A stretch of DNA of 64,000 nt, from positions 4,488,001 to 4,552,000 of the forward strand of contig NZ_CP029553.1 of assembly GCF_003173755.1 (NCBI RefSeq), given 5' to 3'. Below, piece after piece: positions 16,626 through 26,602 of this stretch. The DNA comes from Methylobacterium terrae. GTDB lineage: Bacteria; Pseudomonadota; Alphaproteobacteria; Rhizobiales; Beijerinckiaceae. Position numbers and translations under genes: made by a program. Position 1 is the first letter of the stretch. The number at the start of each line of letters is the position of its first letter. The notes under the pieces are model-generated. The model was not told where the DNA came from. It saw only the letters and a list, made by a program, of their open reading frames with translations, and ran no database searches.

Positions 16626-17266
16626 GCGGCGGACCGGCCGCGCCCGACATCGCCGGCCCGAAGAGCCTGGCCGATTCCGGCGCCGTCGCGGCGCGCCACG
16701 CCCTCGCGGAGGTGAGCCCCCACCTCGCCCCCTTGCGCCGCCTCGCCGAGCGGATCCGGGCCGAGCAGGACCGGCCGGTGCCGGAGGCCGACCCCCTCGA
16801 CGGCGGGGTGGAGGCCCGCCTGCTCCTGCTCCTCGAGACGCCGGGCCCGGCCACCGGCCGTACCGCCTTCGTCTCCCGCGACAACCCGACCGGCACCGCC
16901 GCCAACCTGTTCCGCTTCCTCGCCGGCGCCGGCATCCCGCGCGCCGACACCCTGATCTGGAACGCCGTGCCCTGGGTGATCCACGCTCCCGGCGCCCGCA
17001 ACCGGGCGCCCCGCACGGCCGAGATCCGGGCGGCGCGGGCCTACCTGCCGCCGCTCCTCGCCCTGATGCCGAACCTCGCGGTCGTGGTCCTGTCCGGCCG
17101 GGTCTCGCAGGGCTTGGGCCCCGCCCTCGCCGAGGCGCGTCCCGGGCTGCCCGCGGTGGCGATCCCGCATCCGAGCCCGACCTACGTCTGCACCAGCCCG
17201 GAGGTGCCCCGGCGCATCGCCGCGGGGCTTGAGGAGGCCGCCCGCCACCTCGGCCTCCCCGGGTGA
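16622..17266 (+). CDS. uracil-DNA-glycosylase superfamily-like protein
   Basis: 214 residues from a GTG overlapping the deacetylase stop. Segments LLLLETPGPATG (about 67-78), DNPTGTAANLF, LIWNAVPWV, VVVLSG and the C-terminal IPHPSPTYV follow the order of motifs in the family 4/5-like uracil-DNA glycosylase fold (the GEAPG and HPSP motifs). The first 60 residues are not recognised. It lacks the cysteines of iron-sulfur UDGs. It could be a DNA repair enzyme that happens to sit in the run, or a UDG-fold protein recruited to small-molecule work. The overlapping start favours coexpression with the deacetylase. Confidence 0.65.
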   Translation: MSGGPAAPDIAGPKSLADSGAVAARHALAEVSPHLAPLRRLAERIRAEQDRPVPEADPLDGGVEARLLLLLETPGPATGRTAFVSRDNPTGTAANLFRFLAGAGIPRADTLIWNAVPWVIHAPGARNRAPRTAEIRAARAYLPPLLALMPNLAVVVLSGRVSQGLGPALAEARPGLPAVAIPHPSPTYVCTSPEVPRRIAAGLEEAARHLGLPG

Positions 17267-17435
17267 TTCGCCGCTGCCGCATGGTCCGGCTGGTCATTCG
17301 GCGGGAGACGGCCTACATGGCGGGCACAAGCGAGCGGGGCTCGGTCGGAGTGCCGCCGGGCACCTTCGTGCGCGAGCCTGGCCGCGATCGGCCGCGGGCT
17401 CGCGCCGGCGACCAGCGGGGTCGGACGCCGACGCG

Positions 17436-18578
17436 ATGAATTTCGCCAGCAAGGACAACAACCTCGCGCGGGCCGAGCCCCTGCGCGATGCGGGCGCCGG
17501 GCCGGAGATGCCGCGCGACGAGGATCCGGCCGGGCAGGACCCGGGCCGTGATCCGCAATCGCCCCCGGCAGGTCATGCGTCCCCGGAACGTCATGCCCGC
17601 CACCGCCGCCGCTACGCCTGGCTCGGCACGCTGGCGAGCGTCGTGCTGTTCGTCATCTCCCTCGCGGTGCTGGGCAAGCTCGTCTCGACCGTCACATGGG
17701 CCGAGCTGCGCACCGCCTTCCTGGCGGCGACGCCGGAGCAGGTCGGCCTCGCCGTCGCGCTCGTCGTGGTGAGCTACCTCTTCCTCACCTGCTACGACGC
17801 CCTGGCGCTGCGCCAGCTCAAGCTGAAGGTGCCCTACCGCACCACCGCGCTCGCCTCCTTCACCAGCTACGCGGTGAGCTTCAACCTCGGCTTTCCCCTG
17901 CTCACCGCCGGCACGGTGCGCTACTGGATCTATTCGGCGCAAGGCCTCAGCCCCGGGCGCATCGCGGCGCTCACGATCGTTGCCGGCTTCACCTTCTGGC
18001 TCGGCATGGGGGCGGTGCTCGGCATCAGCCTGATCCGCGAGGCCGAGCCGCTCTCGCACCTCACCTATACCAGCGTCCTCCTCAACCAGGGGCTCGGGGT
18101 CGCGACGCTGGCGGCGGTGCTGGCCTACCTCGCCTGGGTCTCGCTGAAGCGCCGCAGCGTCAAGGTGCGGGGCTGGCGGCTGGAACTGCCGGGGCTGAAG
18201 CTGAGCTTGAGCCAGATGCTGGTCGGCGCCGGCGACGTCTGCGCGGCGGCGGGCGTGCTCTACGTGCTGCTGCCGGCCGGCCACGGCCTCAGCTTCGAGA
18301 CCTTCGTGGCGATCTACGTGCTCGCCGCGATGCTCGGCATCGCCAGCCACGCGCCGGGCGGGCTCGGGGTGTTCGAGGCCACGGTGCTGCTGGCGCTCTC
18401 CGGCCTGCCGCGGGAATCGGTGCTCGGCGCGCTGCTGCTGTTCCGGGTCTGCTACTATCTGGTGCCGTTCGTGGTGGCGCTCGCGGCGCTCGGCGCCTAC
18501 GAGATCGCCAAGCGGGCGCGCCTGACCCCGCGGGAAGCGCCCAACGATGATGCCGCCGAGAGCGACGAAAAGCCCTGA
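17436..18578 (+). CDS. UPF0104 / lysylphosphatidylglycerol synthase-like membrane protein
   Basis: 380 residues. A hydrophilic N-terminal tail of about 65 residues rich in Pro, Arg and Glu is followed by eight or so hydrophobic segments resembling the flippase-like N-terminal half of MprF and YbhN. Characteristic stretches are SYAVSFNLGFPLLTAGTVRY, SHAPGGLGVFEATVLL and FRVCYYLVPFVVAL. The aminoacyl-transfer domain of MprF is absent, so lipid or glycolipid movement across the membrane is the usual guess for this family. It lies 169 bp after the cluster ending at 17266 and overlaps the start of the histidine kinase gene by 32 bp. Confidence 0.82.
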   Translation: MNFASKDNNLARAEPLRDAGAGPEMPRDEDPAGQDPGRDPQSPPAGHASPERHARHRRRYAWLGTLASVVLFVISLAVLGKLVSTVTWAELRTAFLAATPEQVGLAVALVVVSYLFLTCYDALALRQLKLKVPYRTTALASFTSYAVSFNLGFPLLTAGTVRYWIYSAQGLSPGRIAALTIVAGFTFWLGMGAVLGISLIREAEPLSHLTYTSVLLNQGLGVATLAAVLAYLAWVSLKRRSVKVRGWRLELPGLKLSLSQMLVGAGDVCAAAGVLYVLLPAGHGLSFETFVAIYVLAAMLGIASHAPGGLGVFEATVLLALSGLPRESVLGALLLFRVCYYLVPFVVALAALGAYEIAKRARLTPREAPNDDAAESDEKP

Positions 18579-19992
18579 CGCTGCCGAGCGGCAGGATGAC
18601 CGGCGGGACGATCGGCAGGAAGCAAGGACCGCCGAGGGGGCCCCGCCGCCGCCGTTCCTGCCCAGCGCCTCCGGCACCCTCTCCGCCGCCCGCCGGGCCG
18701 CCTGGCGCGGCGCGCTCGGCGCCGCGCTGGTCTTCCTCGCCGGGATCGCCTGGCTGCACGGGCTCGATCCCGGGACCGGGCTCGTCGCCCTCCTCGCCGT
18801 CCTGGTCGGCGGCCTCGCCGCCGCGCCGCGGCGGGGCGAGCCGGTGCCGCGCTCCGAGGCGTCGCCCGGCCGCGGCCGCCACGGCCTCGCCGAGGCCCTG
18901 CTCGCCAACATCCCCGACCCCGTCATCCTGATCGACCGCCGCTCCCTGGTGATCGAGACCAACGCCGCCGCCCGCGCCCTGCTGCCGTCGCTGCGCCCGC
19001 GCCACCCGCTCTCCTTCGCGCTGCGCGACCCCGACGTGCTCGACGGCATCGAGACGGTCCTGCGCACCGGCGAGCCGCTGAAGACCCAGTATTCCCCCCG
19101 GGTCCCGACCGAGCGCACCTTCGAGGTGCAGATCGGCGCCATGCAGGGCGGCGAGGCCGGACGGGCCGGGCCGAACGTGGTGCTGTTCCTGCGCGACCTC
19201 ACCTCGGCCCAGCGCCTCGAGACGATGCGGGTCGATTTCGTCGCCAATGCCAGCCACGAGCTGCGCACCCCGCTCGCCTCGCTGCTCGGCTTCATCGAGA
19301 CGCTTCAGGGCCCGGCCCGGGACGATGCCAAGGCGCGCGAGCGCTTCCTCGGCATCATGCGGGTCCAGGCCCTGCGCATGACGCGGCTGATCGACGACCT
19401 CCTGTCCCTCTCCCGCATCGAATTGCGCGCCCACGTGCCGCCGACGCAGGCGGTCGAGGTGGCGCCGCTCGCCCGTCAGATCGTCGACGCCCTCGGGGTG
19501 ATCGCCCGCGAGCGCGGCGTCGCCATCACCCTCGACGCCGAACCGGAGCCGCTGCGCGTCCTCGGCGACCGCGACGAGATCCTGCGGGTGATCGAGAACC
19601 TGGTCGAGAACGCCGTGAAGTACGGCGGCGACGGCGGCCGGGTCGATGTTGCCTTGAGCCTCCTGCCGGCGGAGGAGGGCCGCCCGCCGCAGGTCGAGAT
19701 CGCGGTGCGCGACGAGGGGCCGGGCATCGCCCCCGAGCACCTGCCGCGCCTGACCGAGCGGTTCTACCGGGTCGACGCCGCCTCGAGCCGCCAGCAGGGC
19801 GGCACGGGCCTCGGCCTCGCGATCGTCAAGCACATCCTCAACCGCCATCGCGGCCGGCTGCTGGTCGAGAGCGCCCCGGGGGAGGGGGCGACCTTCCGTG
19901 CCCTGATCCCGGCCCTGATCCCGGCCCACGGCGATTCGCGGAACGCCGCCTCCGCCGATCAGGGGCAGGCGACGAGCAGCCGCCCGACATAG
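18547..19992 (+). CDS. PhoR-like membrane sensor histidine kinase
   Basis: 481 residues. Two hydrophobic segments (about 53-72 and 78-94) have almost no loop between them, so there is no periplasmic sensor domain, as in PhoR. A PAS-like region (115-215) follows, then the HisKA box NASHELRTPLASLLG with phospho-acceptor H237, and a complete ATPase domain: N box ENLVENAVKYG, G1 DEGPGIAPEHL, F box LTERFYRVD and G2 GTGLGLAIVKH. The start overlaps the previous gene. No response regulator or pst genes are adjacent, so if it is PhoR its partner is elsewhere. The 3' end overlaps the convergent DUF1007 gene by 34 bp. Confidence 0.85.
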   Translation: MMPPRATKSPDAAERQDDRRDDRQEARTAEGAPPPPFLPSASGTLSAARRAAWRGALGAALVFLAGIAWLHGLDPGTGLVALLAVLVGGLAAAPRRGEPVPRSEASPGRGRHGLAEALLANIPDPVILIDRRSLVIETNAAARALLPSLRPRHPLSFALRDPDVLDGIETVLRTGEPLKTQYSPRVPTERTFEVQIGAMQGGEAGRAGPNVVLFLRDLTSAQRLETMRVDFVANASHELRTPLASLLGFIETLQGPARDDAKARERFLGIMRVQALRMTRLIDDLLSLSRIELRAHVPPTQAVEVAPLARQIVDALGVIARERGVAITLDAEPEPLRVLGDRDEILRVIENLVENAVKYGGDGGRVDVALSLLPAEEGRPPQVEIAVRDEGPGIAPEHLPRLTERFYRVDAASSRQQGGTGLGLAIVKHILNRHRGRLLVESAPGEGATFRALIPALIPAHGDSRNAASADQGQATSSRPT

Positions 19993-20597
19993 TCGGCGGC
20001 CGCCGCCGCGGCCGCGCCCGGGGTGCCGGTGGCCTCCTCGTCGGGGATCAGCTGCTCGCCCTCCTTCGCCTGCCGGGCCGGGCGGGTGAGCTTCAGCACG
20101 CAGTCCGGGCTGCCCGACAGCGTGACCGGGTCCCCCGGCGGCAGCCCGAAGGCGACGTAGAAATCCGGGTCGTCGACGCTCACCACCAGGGTGCGCACCG
20201 GGCCGGTCGGCCCCTGCGGCACCAGGGTGAAGTCCATGGTGAGGCGGCCTTGCGAAAAACGCGCCTTCGGGGCGGGGCCGGCCTTGAGGGTCAGCGGGCG
20301 CCCGTTGAGCTTGCCCGTCGTGAAATAGGCGGTCTCGGCCATCGCCTCCAGGCGCTCGACCGCCATGGCGTCGAGCTTTGCCTGATCCGGCACCCCGTCG
20401 CGCTTCGAATCGAGGTTCAGCACCGCGAAGGCGGAGTATTCCGGGTCGAAGGTCCAGGATTCGCGGATCGCCACCAGGTTGCGCTTGCCGTCGAGCACCA
20501 GCTCGGCCCGCGCCTGCACCCAGACGTGGGGATGCGCGAGCGCCGCCCCCGCCCCGCCGCACAGCATCGCCACAGCCGCCAGAACCCGCCCGATCAT
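19959..20597 (-). CDS. DUF1007 family exported protein
   Basis: 212 residues starting at the ATG at 20597. A longer frame upstream runs through repeat DNA and is rejected. A signal peptide (MIGRVLAAVAMLCGGAGAALA) is followed directly by the family hallmark AHPHVWVQ, with a histidine pair at the mature N-terminus that suggests metal binding. Members often accompany nickel/cobalt or manganese transport genes. Here the nearest gene is the copper ATPase, divergent and 480 bp away. A short poly-Ala stretch occurs near the C-terminus. Function unknown. Confidence 0.8.
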   Translation of the reverse strand: MIGRVLAAVAMLCGGAGAALAHPHVWVQARAELVLDGKRNLVAIRESWTFDPEYSAFAVLNLDSKRDGVPDQAKLDAMAVERLEAMAETAYFTTGKLNGRPLTLKAGPAPKARFSQGRLTMDFTLVPQGPTGPVRTLVVSVDDPDFYVAFGLPPGDPVTLSGSPDCVLKLTRPARQAKEGEQLIPDEEATGTPGAAAAAAADYVGRLLVACP

Positions 20598-20703
20598 CGA
20601 TCGCTCCCGCTTCGCCTGCTTCGCTGGACGGCTCGGGAACAAGAAGAAGTGCAATCCCTCAAGGCCGCTGCCTCCACACGTCACCGGCCGAGGCGCGGGG
20701 CCT

Positions 20704-20868
20704 CTCCTCTCCCCGCGGGCGGGGAGAGGGCTGTGTTCCCGTTCAGGAGACACAGCAAGCCCGCAGGGCGAGGGTGAGGGGGTGTTTCCGGAGGAGCCAT
20801 CTTGGCACCTCCCCCTCGCCATCGGCTGCCGCCTCGCTGCGCCCTCTCCCCGCCCGCGGGGAGAGGGG
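20704..20868. repeat. repeat family A, copy 2
   Basis: Arms at 20706-20729 and 20843-20868 are reverse complements over 24 bp, with an inner GAGGGTGAGGGGGT stem. It lies between the divergent DUF1007 and copA genes. The rest of the 479-bp gap (20598-20703 and 20869-21076) holds no gene. Confidence 0.85.
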
Positions 20869-21076
20869 ATGCGCACGACGCGGCGCGTGAACAGCCAGCC
20901 CGTACGGAATGGGGATCCCGCGCTCGATCTTGTCCCGGTCGTCTCCCGCGACAGCTCTTCGCCCTCTGGAGCCCGAGCGCGGCGAAACCATGTTCGCGAC
21001 GCAAGGGCCGTAGACGATCACAACCGTATCGCATCGCCGCGCGACGACCCACATCTCCCACCGGGAGACAGCCACC

Positions 21077-23506
<2,430 letters not shown>

Positions 23507-23532
23507 GGGCGGAACGACAAGGGCGCGAGTTT

Positions 23533-23790
23533 CCCCTCTCCCCGACAGATCCCGGGCCTGCCCGGGATCTGCAAGCGACGGACGAAGGCGGGCAAGCCCG
23601 ACTTCTCGCGGGGAGAGGGCCGTGTCGACGTTCAGGAGACACGGCAAGCGCAGGCGAAAGCCGGAGCGACGGTGAGGGGGGGGTTCCGGGGGAGTCTCAT
23701 CCGTCGAAACCCCCTCACCCTCGCCCTTCGGGCTTGCCGCGCCCTCTGCACGAGGGCCCGGCCCTCTCCCCGCCCGCGGGGAGAGGAGGG
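23533..23790. repeat. repeat family A, copy 3, split by a second hairpin
   Basis: The right arm (about 23763-23788) is intact, but the left arm is broken after CCCCTCTCCCC (23533-23543) and resumes at about 23607. The roughly 60-bp insert contains a perfect 12-bp-stem hairpin (23546-23557 with 23560-23571). It occupies the 362-bp space after copA. No gene is present. Confidence 0.8.
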
Positions 23791-23868
23791 GACCCGCGCT
23801 TCATCCTGCGATGCTTCCGAGAAGAAGAGGCGCTTATCGAGAGCCCTCTGGCAGACATCAGATCTTTC

Positions 23869-25128
23869 TCACCGCCCCGCCCTGTCCTTCAACGCCGGGC
23901 AGTTCCCCTGCTCCAGCGGCCGAAACGCCCGATCCCCCGGGATCGTCGCCACCGGCTCGTAGAAGTCCCACTCGCCCTTCGAGGCCGCGGGCGTCTTGAC
24001 CTGGAACACGTAGACATCGTGCACCATCCGCCCGTCCGGGCGCAGGCGCGCGTTGCGCACCACCTCGTCGGCGATCGGGAGGGCGTGCATCGTCGCCATC
24101 ACGGCGCCGGCCTCGTCGGTGCCCGCGGCAGCGGCCGCCTTCAGGTAATGGCGGACCGCCGAGTAGATCCCGGCATGGATCGCCGAGGGCACGGTGCCGT
24201 GGAGCGCCCGGAACCGGGCCGAGAACGCCCGGGTGCCCGGGTCGAGGTCCCAGTAGAACCCCTCCGTCAGCACCGTCCCCTGCGCGGTCTGAAGGCCGAT
24301 GCTCCGCACGTCCATCACTGTGAGGAAGAACGCCGCGAGCCGCTGGGCGCTGCCGAGCAGCCCGAAGTCGCGCGCCGCCTTGACCCCCGTGATCGTGTCG
24401 CCGCCGGCATTGGCGAGCGCGACGATGTCGGCGCCCGAGCCTTGCGCGGTGACGATCTGCGACGAGAGGTCGGCGGCCGGGAAGGGGTGGCGCACCGAGC
24501 CGAGGACGCGCCCGCCCTCACGGGCGACGAGCTGGCGCGTATCGGCCTCGAGCTGGTTGCCCAGCGCGTAATCCGCGGTGACGAGCTGCCAGGTCGTGCC
24601 GGGCTTCGTGAGCGTGGTCGAGACGCCGGCGACCTGGACGTAGGTGTCCCACATCCACTGCACGATGTGGCTCGGCAGGCAGGCATCGCCCGTGAGCCGC
24701 GCGGTGCCGCCCGGAAACAGGCCGAGGCGGTTCTTGGCCTTGAGGAGCGGCGGCAGGGCGAGCTGGATCGAGGCGTTCGACATGTCGGTCAGGACGTCGA
24801 CGCCCTGGCGGTCGATCCACTCGCGGGCGATGGCTGAGGCCACGTCGGCCTTGTTCTGGTGGTCGGCGGAGACGATCTCGATATTCATCCCCCGGCATTC
24901 GGCCGCCAGGCAGTCGTCGACCGCCATCCGCGTCGCGACCACCGAGCCCTTGCCGGTGATGTCCGCGTAGACGCCGGACATGTCGGTGAGGACGCCGATC
25001 CTGATCTTGCCGTCGGAAATCTTGCCGTCGGAGACCTCGGCGGCGGCCGGGGCCGCACTCAGCAGGGCGGCGGCGAGCAGGGCGGAGCGCCACGCGCCTC
25101 GCGTCGGACCGGGCATCGATTCCCCCAT
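23869..25128 (-). CDS. ABC transporter periplasmic binding protein, branched-chain amino acid type
   Basis: 419 residues with a Sec signal (WRSALLAAALLSAAPAAAE) and the peripla_BP_6 fold: IRIGVLTDMSGVYADITG at the mature start, and a DACLPSHIVQ segment. Family members bind leucine, urea, amides or aromatic acids and deliver them to Liv-type permeases, none of which are in this window. The start at 25128 has a GAGGAG site; an ATG four codons in is possible. The first mature residues contain a duplicated SDGKI (15-bp repeat at about 25005-25034). It is 68 bp downstream of the enolase-superfamily gene on the same strand, so it may be cotranscribed. Confidence 0.85.
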   Translation of the reverse strand: MGESMPGPTRGAWRSALLAAALLSAAPAAAEVSDGKISDGKIRIGVLTDMSGVYADITGKGSVVATRMAVDDCLAAECRGMNIEIVSADHQNKADVASAIAREWIDRQGVDVLTDMSNASIQLALPPLLKAKNRLGLFPGGTARLTGDACLPSHIVQWMWDTYVQVAGVSTTLTKPGTTWQLVTADYALGNQLEADTRQLVAREGGRVLGSVRHPFPAADLSSQIVTAQGSGADIVALANAGGDTITGVKAARDFGLLGSAQRLAAFFLTVMDVRSIGLQTAQGTVLTEGFYWDLDPGTRAFSARFRALHGTVPSAIHAGIYSAVRHYLKAAAAAGTDEAGAVMATMHALPIADEVVRNARLRPDGRMVHDVYVFQVKTPAASKGEWDFYEPVATIPGDRAFRPLEQGNCPALKDRAGR

Positions 25129-25196
25129 GGCGGCTCCTCGCGCGAGAGCCCGTTCGATCCACTATGACGGAACCGGCGCCCGGATTGAACCGCCCG

Positions 25197-26285
25197 TCAG
25201 GCCCGGATCGCGTCGAGGCCCCGCCAGTCGAACGCGATGCCGTGGCCCGGCCGGTCGGGCGCCACCGCGAAGCCCTCCTCGATCACGAGCGGCTCGGCGA
25301 GGTAGGCGTCGAGGCCGAAGCCGTGCGCCTCGAGGTAGGAGCGGTTCGGGCAGGCGGCGAGCAGGTGCACCGTGACGTCGTGCGCGCCGTGGGACGTGAC
25401 CGGCAGGTTGAAGGCCTCCGCCAGGTGCGCGATCTTCATGAACGGGGTCACGCCGCCGCAATTCGTCACGTCCGGCTCCGGATACGTGACGCCGCCGGCC
25501 GCGATCAGCTGCTTGAAGTCCCACAACGTGCGCAGGTTCTCGCCCGCCGCGATCGGCAGCCCGCCCTCGCGCACGACGCGCGCCTGGCCGGCGACGTCGT
25601 CGGGGATGAGCGGCTCCTCCAGCCAGGTCAGGTCGAAGGGCTGGAAGGCGCGCGCGGCGCGGATCGCCTCGTCGGCGCTCCAGCGCATGTTGGCGTCGGC
25701 CATCAGGGGGAATCCGTCGCCGAGATGCTCGCGCATCGCCCGCACCCGCTCGACATCCTCGGAGAGCTTGCGCCGGCCCACCTTCATCTTGATGGCCCGA
25801 AAGCCCTTCGCCAGGTTGTCGTCAGTCTGGCGCAGCAACTGGTCGAGCGGCAGCTGGAGGTCGATGCCGCCGGCGTAACACGGCACTTTGGCGTCGTGCC
25901 CGCCGAGCAGCGTCCAGAGCGGCTGGCCGAGGCGCTTCGCCTTCAGGTCCCACAGCGCCATGTCGATCGCCGATTGGGCCAGCACCGTGGGCCCGCCGCG
26001 GCCGCCGTAATGCTGGCCCCACCAGATCCGCTGCCAGATGTGCTCGATCCGGTCGGCCTCCTGCCCGACGAGCTGGTCGGGAATGTCGCGCCTGAGGATC
26101 GCATCGATGGCGGCGCCGTTGCGGCCGCAGGTATAGGTGTAGCCGACGCCCTCCGCCCCGTCCGCGTCGCGCAGCCGCACGGTGTTCAGCTCGAAGGCCG
26201 GCATGTCGCCGTGCATGCTGTCGCTGAGGGTGACGGCCAGCGTCACGCGATAGTAACCGGCCTCCAGCGAGACGATGCGGGGCAT
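25197..26285 (-). CDS. mandelate racemase / muconate lactonising enzyme family protein
   Basis: 362 residues of the enolase superfamily. The capping domain is N-terminal, and the barrel carries K166-M-K168 (AIKMKVG), metal ligands D197 (ADANMRW), E223 (LEEPL) and E249 (GEN), and the His of SHGAHD (H299/H302), i.e. the mandelate-racemase subgroup arrangement. Such enzymes abstract the alpha proton of a carboxylate and usually dehydrate sugar acids. The gene diverges from a carbohydrate ABC importer, which supports uptake followed by dehydration of an aldonate or aldarate. The exact sugar acid is undetermined. Confidence 0.87.
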   Translation of the reverse strand: MPRIVSLEAGYYRVTLAVTLSDSMHGDMPAFELNTVRLRDADGAEGVGYTYTCGRNGAAIDAILRRDIPDQLVGQEADRIEHIWQRIWWGQHYGGRGGPTVLAQSAIDMALWDLKAKRLGQPLWTLLGGHDAKVPCYAGGIDLQLPLDQLLRQTDDNLAKGFRAIKMKVGRRKLSEDVERVRAMREHLGDGFPLMADANMRWSADEAIRAARAFQPFDLTWLEEPLIPDDVAGQARVVREGGLPIAAGENLRTLWDFKQLIAAGGVTYPEPDVTNCGGVTPFMKIAHLAEAFNLPVTSHGAHDVTVHLLAACPNRSYLEAHGFGLDAYLAEPLVIEEGFAVAPDRPGHGIAFDWRGLDAIRA

Positions 26286-26602
26286 GGCGTTCCTCCCGAG
26301 CCGGGCGGCTGTTCGCGCCGCTCCGGACCCTGTTCGTTGGCTATTGTGATGCCGGCCTATGGTCGCCTCAGGACATCGTCAAGATGTGCCCGCGATGCAT
26401 GAGCCATGTCGGCGCACACGTTGTCGATGCGAGTCTTTCATACTAGGCCGAAATCGGGCCGATGGTCCATTCCATGGGGCGCAATCTGATCTTGCGCGCT
26501 CATACTTTGTGTTGACTGTCGTCGAATTGCCTCCCGCGCCGTCCCGTGCTGATATGCGGGGAAAGCCGCCCGACCACAGGGGCGGACGGGAGGAACGGTT
26601 CG
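26286..26602. promoter_or_regulatory. divergent control region with a palindromic operator candidate
   Basis: This 317-bp gap separates the sugar-acid enzyme from the ABC binding-protein gene. GCGCAA-TCTGATC-TTGCGC (26479-26497) is a perfect 6-bp inverted repeat around a 7-base spacer, about the size of a GntR or LacI operator. A TTGACT box follows at 26512-26517, although no good -10 is seen at the right distance. No regulator gene is adjacent. Confidence 0.4.
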
